Of a DNA stretch of 64,000 bases, positions 1-8,592 are shown piece by piece. This DNA comes from Parendozoicomonas callyspongiae (GTDB taxonomy: Bacteria; Pseudomonadota; Gammaproteobacteria; Pseudomonadales; Endozoicomonadaceae), in assembly GCF_023502345.1 (NCBI RefSeq), contig NZ_JAMFLX010000013.1:62001-126000 (forward strand), read 5' to 3'. The stretch's first letter is position 1. Every line of letters begins with the position of its first letter. Under the pieces are notes generated by a model. The model saw nothing but the letters and a program-made list of their open reading frames with translations, did no database searches and had not been told where the DNA came from. The position numbers were made by a program, and so were the translations under genes.

Positions 1-873
1 GGTACATCTGTCGGCGTGATGGCCGATAGTCTGCTTAAGGCAGCTATGGCACGGAAATGGCGCAGCCACCTTTCAAATAAAAGTCTGGCCTTAATATCAC
101 CATTTAACCCTGAAGCCGGTTTTAATGCCGGTAATGCTATGGCCCGCAATAAATATGTTTACTGCATGGCGGACTCTGCACTGGTTATTCATTCAGGCAC
201 CAAAGGTGGAACATGGAACGGTGCTCTGGAAAACCTGAAAAAAGGATGGGTGCCGTTATGGGTAAAACCTACGGAAGACCAGAGTGCTGGTAACCAAGAG
301 ATTGTTGCCCAAGGTGCTCAGTGGTGTGAAAGCATCTTAGAAAACATATCTATTGGTGCGTTGCTTACTTCACAGAAAAGCATAGATTCCTCAAGGAGTA
401 GTACGTCTCTTGGCCTTTCTTTTGAGCAGGTTGAAAGTGAAAGGACAGAGCTGCATCTAGAGAAGGAAATGTTTGCAGAGACGATACCTGACGACATTGC
501 AGAAACAACAACTCCCGCTGACCATGTGAGCGAAACTCAGGAAGAAGAGAACCTTCACCCTGACAAGGAAGAAAAGGAACAGACGTCCGAGCTTGTCCAA
601 GAGGATGTAGAAAGAGCTCTTCAACCGGAAGAGCAAGACAGCTCTAATCCAGGCTCTCTATATGATTACTTTCTTCTGCATTTGGCCACCCTTTGTAAAG
701 CGCCAACAACTGCAGATGATATTTCAAAAGATCTTGAACTTCACAAAAGTCAGGTTAAAGAGTGGTTACTTCGCGCCATAAATGATGGAAAAATTGAAAG
801 GCAAAGCCGCCCAGTTCGTTACAGGTGGAAGAATAAAACAGCATCATCTCAACAGGATTTGGAAGGCTTTTAA
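1..873 (+). CDS. DprA/Smf-family protein, 5' end outside the window
   Basis: The open frame runs from base 1, so the start lies upstream; a GTG at 16 is internal. The first 105 or so residues match the end of the Rossmann-type DprA/Smf fold: SLLKAAMARKWR, a segment resembling LVLLSPYxPxAxFxxGNAM, then ARNKYVY and KGGTWNGALENLKKGW, which in the family form the nucleotide/ssDNA-binding loop. An acidic low-complexity linker of about 110 residues follows. A winged-helix-like tail (TTADDISKDLELHKSQVKEWLLRAINDGKIERQ) resembles the DprA C-terminal DML1-like domain. DprA loads RecA on ssDNA in transformation; variants of this shorter type also occur in defence islands beside restriction genes. The HsdR remnant directly downstream suggests the latter setting. 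Family assignment is good, role uncertain. Confidence 0.75.
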   Translation, partial: GTSVGVMADSLLKAAMARKWRSHLSNKSLALISPFNPEAGFNAGNAMARNKYVYCMADSALVIHSGTKGGTWNGALENLKKGWVPLWVKPTEDQSAGNQEIVAQGAQWCESILENISIGALLTSQKSIDSSRSSTSLGLSFEQVESERTELHLEKEMFAETIPDDIAETTTPADHVSETQEEENLHPDKEEKEQTSELVQEDVERALQPEEQDSSNPGSLYDYFLLHLATLCKAPTTADDISKDLELHKSQVKEWLLRAINDGKIERQSRPVRYRWKNKTASSQQDLEGF

Positions 874-928
874 AGGAAGAAATCTCGAGGGCTTGCCCCC
901 GAGTAGTCGGTCTGAAGGGGTTTTCTTA

Positions 929-1123
929 ATCGAAGACACCCTAGTTCAGAAGACTACTGCAGAATATTTGTTGAATGAACTGGAATGGGATGAGTCCATT
1001 CATGCCCAGAGCGAAGTCTTTGGTTTGGAAAAGTGCCTGACTGTGAGAGGGTATTGGCTAGATATCCAGTACATCATTTCAGTGAGGATGCCGTGTCATA
1101 GTTGCTGGATTCAAAGGCCATAG
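929..1123 (+). pseudogene. remnant of type I restriction subunit HsdR, N-terminus only
   Basis: The frame reads IEDTLVQKTTAEYLLNELEW and then DESIHAQSEVFG, which I recognise as the extreme N-terminus of type I restriction endonuclease R subunits (normally about 1000 residues). After roughly 40 residues the match ends, and a stop follows at 1121-1123. There is no ATG where the family start should be; the codons before Ile are TTC TTA. The fragment starts 56 bp after the DprA-like gene. It is therefore a decayed 5' scrap, left when the rest of the restriction gene was deleted or replaced by the radA region. Confidence 0.6.
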
Positions 1124-1164
1124 ATGGCCTGAGAACCGCGCTGGGCAGGACAGCCCTGCGCGGT
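1115..1164. repeat. two adjacent stem-loops
   Basis: AGGCCATAGATGGCCT (1115-1130) is a hairpin with a 7-bp stem. It is followed at 1135-1164 by a GC-rich stem-loop with outer arms ACCGCG/CGCGGT and inner arms GGGC/GCCC. They sit between the HsdR scrap and the 3' end of radA. No T-tract follows on either strand, so a REP-like palindrome or deletion scar is as likely as a terminator. Confidence 0.45.
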
Positions 1165-1204
1165 GGGAAACTTTGGCAGGCAAAGTGAGCGAAACGAAGT
1201 ACTA

Positions 1205-2578
1205 CTAGATAGCATCCAGCGCATCAGAGAGTTTGGTGACACCAATCACCTGAATACCTGGAATATCCTTTCTGGGTTTATTGGCGACGGGCACTATTGC
1301 TTTCTTGAAGCCATGCTTGGCTGCTTCAATAAGACGCTCCTGGCCATTGGCAACAGGTCGGATTTCACCTGCCAGGCCAACTTCACCAAAGGCAATCATA
1401 TCTTGGGGGAGAGGGTTGTCCCGCAGACTGGAAACAATCGCCAGCAGACCGGCAAGGTCGGCACTGGTTTCAGTAATGCGCACTCCGCCAACAACATTCA
1501 GAAAGACATCCTGATCACTGGTGAAGATACCACCGTGGCGGGTAAGAACGGCCAGTAGCATGGCCAGGCGGTTCTGATCCATGCCCACAGTCACCCGGCG
1601 AGGGTTACCTAATTGAGACTCAACAACCAGGGCCTGAATTTCTACCAGTAGTGGGCGTGTCCCTTCCCAAAGAACATTAATGATGCTGCCTGAGGTTGTC
1701 TCCTCACCGCGCGACAGGAAGATCGCTGAAGGGTTTTTGACTTCTTTCAGGCCGCGTTCCGTCATGGCAAAGATGCCCAGCTCATTTACTTGCCCGAAGC
1801 GGTTTTTGGTTGCGCGCATAATCCGGAAGCGGGAATCATCGGTATTGCCCAGCATTAACTGAGTATCAATGATATGGCTGAGGGTCATGGGACCAGCCAG
1901 AGAGTTATCTTTGGTGACGTGACCCACAATCAGAAGCACGGTTCCGGTCTGTTTGGCAAAACGGGTCAGAAATGCTGCCGATTCACGTACCTGGGCAACG
2001 CCACCTGGAGCTGAATCAACACCTTCCATATACATCACCTGGATGGAGTCGATCACGATAATACCGGGCTTTTCCTGTTCTGCGACCTGAATAATACGTT
2101 CAGCGGATGTTTCAGCCAGCATTTTTAGTCGATCAGTTGGCAGGCCAAGACGGCGGGCCCGTGCTGCAATCTGCTGCAGGGATTCCTCACCAGAGACATA
2201 CAGCGCGTTCATGTTGCTGGCTACATGGCAGAGCGTTTGCAGCAGAATGGTACTCTTGCCTGCTCCCGGATGGCCGCCAATCAGAACAGCACTGCCCGGT
2301 ACAAAGCCCCCTCCCAGTACGCGATCGAGTTCAGAGTATCCACTTGAAAAGCGGGGAGCTTCTTCTGCACTGACTTCCGATAGAGCCTGAACTGCAGCCA
2401 GAGAACCGGCGAAACCAGAGAGATTACCCGCAGGGGTTGCATGAGGGCGTGAAGATCCCAGATTGATCTCTTTAAAGGTATTCCAGGCCTTGCAGTCCGG
2501 GCACTGGCCCTGCCATTTGCTGGACTCGCTGCCACATTCTGAGCAGACAAAAGCTTTGCGGGATTTGGATTTTGCCAT
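1205..2578 (-). CDS. radA: DNA repair protein RadA
   Basis: This is a 457-residue protein, full length for RadA, a RecA-like ATPase that promotes branch migration of recombination intermediates in the cytoplasm. An N-terminal four-cysteine zinc finger (CSECG then CPDC, residues about 12-30) is followed by Walker A GGHPGAGKST near residue 100 and the RadA-specific KNRFG motif near 255. The C-terminal Lon-like domain carries IAFGEVGLAGEIRPV near 400. The start is the ATG at 2578. It is transcribed away from the symporter gene at 2768, with 189 bp of divergent spacer. Confidence 0.97.
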   Translation of the reverse strand: MAKSKSRKAFVCSECGSESSKWQGQCPDCKAWNTFKEINLGSSRPHATPAGNLSGFAGSLAAVQALSEVSAEEAPRFSSGYSELDRVLGGGFVPGSAVLIGGHPGAGKSTILLQTLCHVASNMNALYVSGEESLQQIAARARRLGLPTDRLKMLAETSAERIIQVAEQEKPGIIVIDSIQVMYMEGVDSAPGGVAQVRESAAFLTRFAKQTGTVLLIVGHVTKDNSLAGPMTLSHIIDTQLMLGNTDDSRFRIMRATKNRFGQVNELGIFAMTERGLKEVKNPSAIFLSRGEETTSGSIINVLWEGTRPLLVEIQALVVESQLGNPRRVTVGMDQNRLAMLLAVLTRHGGIFTSDQDVFLNVVGGVRITETSADLAGLLAIVSSLRDNPLPQDMIAFGEVGLAGEIRPVANGQERLIEAAKHGFKKAIVPVANKPRKDIPGIQVIGVTKLSDALDAI

Positions 2579-2767
2579 CCGGTGTTGTTCTGAAATCAGT
2601 TAAAGGAAAACGATATCTTATCCTGATCAACAGCTTTCGTCTTGCGTCAACAGAACCTGGAAGGTGAGTTTGTACGGGAATGTCTATCCTTCTTCTAATA
2701 TACAGGAGTTTGATAACAAAATGTAATCAGGCTCAACAGAATGACTCGCCATGGGAGGCATGCCTGA

Positions 2768-3919
2768 GTGAAACTGATAGGTCGACTTTTATTAGGGATT
2801 ATTGCCGGTATTCTGATGGGGCTGTTTGCTCCCTTGTTTCTTACCCAGCTATTGGTGACATTTAAGGGACTCTTTGGCGAGCTTCTTAACTTTGCAGTGC
2901 CCCTGATGATTCTGTTTTATGTGATGTCGGGTATCGGCAGTCTGCAGAAAGGTTCTGGAAGGGTTCTGGGCGTGACTATCGGGCTTTCTTACCTTTCCAC
3001 TATTACTGCTGGTTTATTGGCCTTTTTTGCGGCTTCTTACATTCTGCCGGAAGTGGTCGTGGTTAACTCTTCAGATATTGACGCCGGACAACACATTCAA
3101 CCATATTTCACTATTGGTTTGCCGCCTTTGCTGGCAGTGTCCAGCGCCCTGGTAACCGCCTTTGTTTTTGGTGTGGGGATTTCTGTTACTCGTAGCAAAG
3201 AGCTGCTGAAGATTACCGATCATGGGCGTGGTGTTGTTGAGCTGCTTCTTCTAAAAGCTATTATTCCAGGCCTGCCCATCTACATTTGCGGTGTTTTTGC
3301 CGAGATGGCTGCTGCAGGTACAGTGTTCAATACCATCTCGACCTTTATCTGGGTTCTGGCGCTGGCTCTTTTTCTGCACTGGGTCTGGTTGTTTGTTTTG
3401 TATACGGGAGCAGGTCTGGGCACAGGCAAAAACCCTTTGATCATGCTGCGAACCATGTTGCCTGCCTATATTACGGCTGTAGGAACGTTATCAAGTGCTG
3501 CAGCTATTCCTGTGACTGTTGACTGTGCCCGAAAACTGAAGATCAACAATCATGTGGTTGATTTTGCCATTCCACTCTGTGCGACTATTCATCTTTCCGG
3601 AAGTGTGATCACAATAACCATTTGTACTATGGCGATTATGCTGATGTCATTGGGGGGATTGCCCAGTATGGCGATGTATATTCCCTTTCTTATGGCTCTG
3701 GGTGTTGCTTTGGTTGCTGCTCCTGGTATTCCTGGTGGTGCGGTCATGGCGTCAGTAGGACTGATGACATCCATGTTGGGATTCAATGACTCAGCCATTG
3801 CTCTGATGATTGCACTTTATCTTGCCCAGGACAGCTTCGGCACAGCCTGTAATGTCGTTGGTGATGGAGCCATAGCCACGGTCGTCGATCATATTAGTTC
3901 AGACCGCTGGAACTCCTGA
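2768..3919 (+). CDS. dicarboxylate/amino acid:cation symporter (DAACS family)
   Basis: The product is a 383-residue, very hydrophobic inner-membrane protein. The second half carries SDF/GltP-family signatures: the re-entrant loop region IPLCATIHLSGSVITIT and the last transmembrane segment AQDSFGTACNVVGDGAIATVV, where the family binds Na+ and the substrate carboxylate. The family moves glutamate, aspartate, serine or C4-dicarboxylates with Na+ or H+; the substrate cannot be told here. The start is GTG, chosen because GGGAGG at 2753-2758 lies 9 bp upstream and the nearby ATG at 2760 is out of frame. It is slightly short for the family (usually 400-440 residues). Confidence 0.88.
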   Translation: MKLIGRLLLGIIAGILMGLFAPLFLTQLLVTFKGLFGELLNFAVPLMILFYVMSGIGSLQKGSGRVLGVTIGLSYLSTITAGLLAFFAASYILPEVVVVNSSDIDAGQHIQPYFTIGLPPLLAVSSALVTAFVFGVGISVTRSKELLKITDHGRGVVELLLLKAIIPGLPIYICGVFAEMAAAGTVFNTISTFIWVLALALFLHWVWLFVLYTGAGLGTGKNPLIMLRTMLPAYITAVGTLSSAAAIPVTVDCARKLKINNHVVDFAIPLCATIHLSGSVITITICTMAIMLMSLGGLPSMAMYIPFLMALGVALVAAPGIPGGAVMASVGLMTSMLGFNDSAIALMIALYLAQDSFGTACNVVGDGAIATVVDHISSDRWNS

Positions 3920-3977
3920 CTTCAATGGGTTTGACACTTCACAGTTGACCAAACTTAATTAGCCGGTCATGTGTAAG

Positions 3978-4020
3978 CGTATATTTCTGGACAACCTGGA
4001 GATTGAGTCAGAAATATACG
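3978..4020. repeat. inverted repeat CGTATATTTCTG/CAGAAATATACG
   Basis: These are perfect 12-bp arms with a 19-nt spacer, between the symporter and the first death-repeat gene. The stem is AT-rich and no T-run follows, so it is a poor terminator. It could be an operator for the downstream cluster. The rest of 3920-4216 shows nothing clear apart from the ribosome binding site of the next gene. Confidence 0.4.
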
Positions 4021-4216
4021 ATTACGTATACCCGGATACTGCTTGAATCCAGCCTTACTTTTATCCCTGCCAATCTTTCAGCATCAATAACAAGCTGGTT
4101 ATAGAGGTTTGTGAATCAGTAAATCCAATTCATTGTCCAAAGTGAGAATGCGGGTTGTTCAAACACCATAATTAACCGGCTGCCATTTGGTGAGGTTTCG
4201 TAAGGAGATAGAAAAC

Positions 4217-6259
4217 ATGTATAAAGGAATAGGCGCAACAAATTCTCCGCCAAGTCATAGTAGGTGGCCTGCTGAAAGAGGCGAGGAAACCGTAAAGGTA
4301 GAGAGGGAACCGGCCAACAAGCCCGAAACTCTGCCAGAAGGAACTTTTGATGAACCAATAGCAACTGAACCAACGCCTTTACCCATAGCAACAAGAAGGG
4401 TTAGCTCAACTTCTGCGACCACATCGCCTGAAGAAAAAAGCAGAGAGGCGGCCATGCAGAGGGAAATCTCATATCCGGCGCTCTCGTACTTGTTTGAAAT
4501 AATGATAAAAAATCGATTCCCAGTAACCCAATGGGAGCAACTGGGAAAGGCTCTTGGCCTGGAATCGCACATATTACCAAACTTTAAGTGTCGCTATCCG
4601 CTGGATTATCGCTATATTCCCGTGATTGCCGAATGGTATACGAAGGGAGGCACTGTTAAGTGTGGACCCACATCACCTGATGAATTTTTAAAAGCCCTGG
4701 AAACTGTTGATCCCCAATGCGCAGTGACTATCAGGCGTGAATGGTGTTTAGATCCCCATGACTCTGACTCCACCCCCTCCAGTGTCGCAAATGATATGTA
4801 TGTGTCACTGAACAAAATGCCACTGGATAGACCACTGACCCAATCGCACCTGGCGCAGCTGGAGGAACAGCTGCGTAAGAATAATTTTTTTGTTACAAAA
4901 TGGTTTATTCTCGGTGTGGCTCTGGGGCTGAACGTCAGTGCCCTGGAATCCATTTTTTCGTCAACTGTTGACGGTGAGAAATGCGTCCGGGAAGTTTTGA
5001 AAAAATGGATTGACGGTGAAGATTATACCCACATGCGAGGAGCTGCGACGATTCAACGGTTGTGTCAGGCGTTGAAGGTAATTGGAGACGCTGCCTGTGC
5101 TGAAAATCTAGAGCAGAAGTTTGCGCAGAACACAATAGATGAAAGCTATTCCAATCCTGATATCAAACGGGTATGGCAACGGGTGCCATGGAAAAAAACC
5201 AGAGATGTTATCGAAGAAAATCACATCCCCTTCATTTTGGACATGCTGGAATATTTGGAGATGGACAATGATAGCATTTTTAGTTTATTTCTTAATCTGG
5301 AATTGTTTTATCCTGACATCAAACCCGTAACCGATCAGCATACTGGCCGATTGTGTGTAACTAAGCTGCTTGAAAAGTGGATAAAACAAAAGGCAGATGG
5401 GGCAACAGCTGGGAAGATTTATCGTGCAGTTAATGCTCTATCCGCTCAAAAAGGAAAAAAATATAGAGCAGCTATAGAAGCTGGTGGTTTTCACAAACAG
5501 ATAGCCGGTCAGGAATCGACGAAAGAGCTAGAGCCGATGGTGGGTGGGGCATCTGGAGAATTACAGGATAAGGTACTGACTGAGCTGTTTATTTCTATTC
5601 AGCAGGATCAAACTCTTCCCAGCGTTTACAAATGGCGGCAACTGGGTCAGAAGCTGGGGCTGAGCGATATTCAACTGAGTGAGATTGGGGAAGATAACCC
5701 CGAGGACTCAAGAATTTTTCTGGTCATCTGGTGGTGGGTAAGAACTTTCGCTTCACGGCCAGGTTCGTGCACTCCTACCCAGAAAAATCTGGTCAATGCC
5801 GTGGAAGAATCCTGGGGACCGATTTACGGGAAGCGATTGGAAGACCACTTCCAAAGCATATTACAGCGTGTTGATAAGCCACCCTCTTTAGCGGCAGATA
5901 CTGAACCTGAGTTGTCATTTGATCAACTGACCTTGAACTCCCCTTTACGCAGGGAGCATCTGGGTAAGTTGTTAGCACTTCTGAAGAAGGACTGCATGCT
6001 AGGAGAGTCTCAATGGTTCTCCCTGGGCATTCTTATGCGCCTCAAAGTTGAAACGCTTCGGACTATAGGTACAAGCTATTACAGAAACCCTCAAAAATAC
6101 TTTGGACAAGTGTTGGAGTATTGGCTTCAAGGGATGGATGACTCATTGAAGGCTGGACTTCCCACACCGGCTCTCCTCGTGGATATACTGCAGTCACATC
6201 GCAATGGTGCCGCTGCAGAGAGGTTGAAGGCACACTTTAAACAACGACCTGAAAAATAA
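4217..6259 (+). CDS. protein with five tandem death-domain-like repeats (paralogue 1)
   Basis: The ATG at 4217 is preceded by AAGGAG 9 bp upstream; a GTG at 4187 would lengthen the frame but lacks such a site. The product has 680 residues. Residues 1-80 are polar and probably disordered. Then come five units of about 95-105 residues, near 83-175, 200-300, 330-425, 446-545 and 570-675. Most share a death-fold pattern: a first helix, then (Q/K)W-x2-LG-x2-LGL, an acidic turn, a VL-x2-W helix, TP-x4-L and a final AAERL-type helix (QWEQLGKALGL, KWFILGVALGL, KWRQLGQKLGL, QWFSLGILMRL). Unit 3 is the most divergent. There is no signal peptide or membrane segment. Death domains normally pair with each other in animal innate-immune and apoptotic complexes. 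The fold is my pattern reading; an effector role is inference. Confidence 0.7.
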   Translation: MYKGIGATNSPPSHSRWPAERGEETVKVEREPANKPETLPEGTFDEPIATEPTPLPIATRRVSSTSATTSPEEKSREAAMQREISYPALSYLFEIMIKNRFPVTQWEQLGKALGLESHILPNFKCRYPLDYRYIPVIAEWYTKGGTVKCGPTSPDEFLKALETVDPQCAVTIRREWCLDPHDSDSTPSSVANDMYVSLNKMPLDRPLTQSHLAQLEEQLRKNNFFVTKWFILGVALGLNVSALESIFSSTVDGEKCVREVLKKWIDGEDYTHMRGAATIQRLCQALKVIGDAACAENLEQKFAQNTIDESYSNPDIKRVWQRVPWKKTRDVIEENHIPFILDMLEYLEMDNDSIFSLFLNLELFYPDIKPVTDQHTGRLCVTKLLEKWIKQKADGATAGKIYRAVNALSAQKGKKYRAAIEAGGFHKQIAGQESTKELEPMVGGASGELQDKVLTELFISIQQDQTLPSVYKWRQLGQKLGLSDIQLSEIGEDNPEDSRIFLVIWWWVRTFASRPGSCTPTQKNLVNAVEESWGPIYGKRLEDHFQSILQRVDKPPSLAADTEPELSFDQLTLNSPLRREHLGKLLALLKKDCMLGESQWFSLGILMRLKVETLRTIGTSYYRNPQKYFGQVLEYWLQGMDDSLKAGLPTPALLVDILQSHRNGAAAERLKAHFKQRPEK

Positions 6260-6365
6260 TAAAAACGGGTACTGTTTTATCGAAGCGTTTACGTTTTTGC
6301 ATACCTTGTGCAATGCTTCTTTAAGGCAGTGGAATGATTCCTGTGCGCCTTGAGGGAGCAAAAAT

Positions 6366-8471
6366 ATGTTTGGACCAGGGGGAAAAAGAATGAGAACCCA
6401 TTCAGACAGTTCAGCCGGTGATGTAAATTATCACCCCAAAAAACAGAAGACGAAGGATTCGAGCCAGGAAAGGGATACGCTAAGCCCTGAAAATCCTCGA
6501 GAATCTTTTCCACAGAAGATGCTGGTTGATTCTTCAGTTGGAACCACAGACAAAGTTTTAGATGATCGGAAGACAGAACCTATGGAAGTGGTTCATGCAA
6601 CATCAGTGAATCCACAGTCTGTAGCCTCAGCTGACAAACAAGCTGCGATGGATATGCGAATTTCGAAACCGGCTTTATCGTACCTGTTTGAAGCCATCAT
6701 CAAGTGTCGTTTTCCTGCAGGTAAATGGAAGGAATTGGGAAAAGCGCTGGATGTTTCGCCGAACACGCTATCAAATATGGAGATCGGCAACACGCCTGTG
6801 AGACTGCGTCATTGCGAGGTCATTAACATATGGTTCCGGCAAAACAGCCACCTGCACAAAATCACTCCAGGCAATTTACTTCGAATTTTGAAAGGTATTG
6901 ATGAGACAACAGGCAAAGCCATTGAAAGTGCATGGTGCATAGAGCCCCAGTCTGCCAGTGCCTCTGACAATCATGTGAATAAGCCCTATGTGCCTTTTGA
7001 GCAATTGCCACTCGAATGGCCTCTTTCAAAATCACATTTACCTCAATTAATAGAGCATCTCAGCCAGGTTAATTTTCATAAAGCAAGCTGGATGACACTG
7101 GGCCTGGCTTTGGGATTGACGTTTTACTCTTTGGACGACATTCAATTAGCTGGAAACGGTAATGTTGAGCAATGTGCTCGACAGGTTTTAATGACATGGA
7201 TTGAAGGGAATGACTATACCGAATGGCGAGGGCCCGCGACGATGAAGAGGCTTTGTCATGTACTGCATACGATTGGAGAGTCTGCTTGTGCTGAAACACT
7301 TGAGCAGACATTTTCAGGTAATGAAATTACTCCAGATTATACCAGCACTGATGTGAGGCGCATCTGGCAAGAGAAACCATGGGCGAACGAAACGGATGTT
7401 ATTAAGGAAAGTGACCTGCCGTTCATTCTGGGAATGCTGGAACATCTGAGCATCGCTGAAAGTGAATATGATTGTTTTGATTTATTTATTTACCTGGGTT
7501 TACCTTTGTATATTGTAACAGGCATAACAGAAAACAATAATTCTGTTCAACTGTGTGTTGTCTTGCTGCTTGATAAGTGGCTGAAAGAAAAGGCTGATAT
7601 GGCAACAGCTGAAGCATTGGTTAATGCGGTTAAAAAGATCTCACCTGAAAAAGGAAAAAAATGTAGAGCTCTATTAAATGCTGGTGGTTACCATAAAGAA
7701 TTTGCCGGACAGGAATCAAAGAAGGAGCTAACAAACGCTTCAGTCGGGGTAAAAGATGGGTCACCAGGAGAGCTGACAGATAATCGACTGGCTGATATGT
7801 TCGTTTATATTCAGGATAAAAAAAGTTCCCATTTTCCTACCGCTAAATGGCGGAAACTGGGGCAGACACTGGGGTTGAGTGACGAGATGTTGAATGACAT
7901 TGCGGCTGGCCCCCGCTATTCTCAAGCGTTTCTGGTCATCTGGGGCTGGGTAAACAATTTCGCTGCCCTTCCTGGTTCCCGCCCTCCTGTGCAAAATGAA
8001 CTCATCTTCGCTCTAAAAAAAATTGGCGAAACGGTGGCAGCAGAAAAACTGGAACAGCATTTACAAACATCATGGCATTCTGTTGCGAGCCAGCCTGGAG
8101 GTTCAGAGCAAATAGTCCAAATGGCAACATTTGATCAACTGACCCTAAACTCCCCCTTGCAGCCAGCCCACCTGTCCAGTTTACTGAAACTGTTAGATCA
8201 ATGTAGCTATGGAAAGGCTGAGTGGTTCCCGCTGGGAATTCTAATGCGCCTCCGCATTGATAACCTCAGGATAATTGAGAAGGACAATTCAGGGAATGTT
8301 GCAAAGTGCTTTCAAGGGGTGCTTGTGGAGTGGTTGAATTGGGCTGGCAGCTCATTGATTCATGCCGGGCCACCCACACCGGCTCTTTTGGTTAAGTTTA
8401 TGCGTTTAACAGGCGATCCGGCTGCAGCTGACAGGATGGAAGCTTACTTTAAATCATGCTCGGAAAAATAA
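6366..8471 (+). CDS. protein with five tandem death-domain-like repeats (paralogue 2)
   Basis: The product has 701 residues; ATG 6366 is preceded by GAGGGAG. It is alignable with paralogues 1 and 3 over its whole length. An N-terminal polar tail of about 100 residues includes a short basic run (PKKQKTK). Five death-fold-like units follow near residues 100-195, 213-315, 343-440, 466-560 and 590-695. Core motifs are KWKELGKALDV, SWMTLGLALGL, KWRKLGQTLGL and EWFPLGILMRL. Unit 2 is the best-conserved unit among the three proteins (WIEGNDYTEWRGPATMKRLC). The gene lies 106 bp after paralogue 1 on the same strand with no clear terminator between, so the three may be co-transcribed. It looks cytoplasmic or injected rather than Sec-exported. 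Function unknown. Confidence 0.7.
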   Translation: MFGPGGKRMRTHSDSSAGDVNYHPKKQKTKDSSQERDTLSPENPRESFPQKMLVDSSVGTTDKVLDDRKTEPMEVVHATSVNPQSVASADKQAAMDMRISKPALSYLFEAIIKCRFPAGKWKELGKALDVSPNTLSNMEIGNTPVRLRHCEVINIWFRQNSHLHKITPGNLLRILKGIDETTGKAIESAWCIEPQSASASDNHVNKPYVPFEQLPLEWPLSKSHLPQLIEHLSQVNFHKASWMTLGLALGLTFYSLDDIQLAGNGNVEQCARQVLMTWIEGNDYTEWRGPATMKRLCHVLHTIGESACAETLEQTFSGNEITPDYTSTDVRRIWQEKPWANETDVIKESDLPFILGMLEHLSIAESEYDCFDLFIYLGLPLYIVTGITENNNSVQLCVVLLLDKWLKEKADMATAEALVNAVKKISPEKGKKCRALLNAGGYHKEFAGQESKKELTNASVGVKDGSPGELTDNRLADMFVYIQDKKSSHFPTAKWRKLGQTLGLSDEMLNDIAAGPRYSQAFLVIWGWVNNFAALPGSRPPVQNELIFALKKIGETVAAEKLEQHLQTSWHSVASQPGGSEQIVQMATFDQLTLNSPLQPAHLSSLLKLLDQCSYGKAEWFPLGILMRLRIDNLRIIEKDNSGNVAKCFQGVLVEWLNWAGSSLIHAGPPTPALLVKFMRLTGDPAAADRMEAYFKSCSEK

Positions 8472-8592
8472 CGAACCACAGTTCCTGATTGAATTGTCAG
8501 TCCTACTGTACAAAGTGGTCATGAAAGAATTGGAGTAATAAGAATCACCAGCTGTCCAAAGAAGAAGTAAAAATTTCTTCAGGAGGCAGAAT

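Noticed and set aside
782-928. N-terminal part of the 113-codon frame over the end of the DprA-like gene
   Set aside because: It overlaps the real gene in another frame and has no similarity; only the part from 929 on resembles HsdR.
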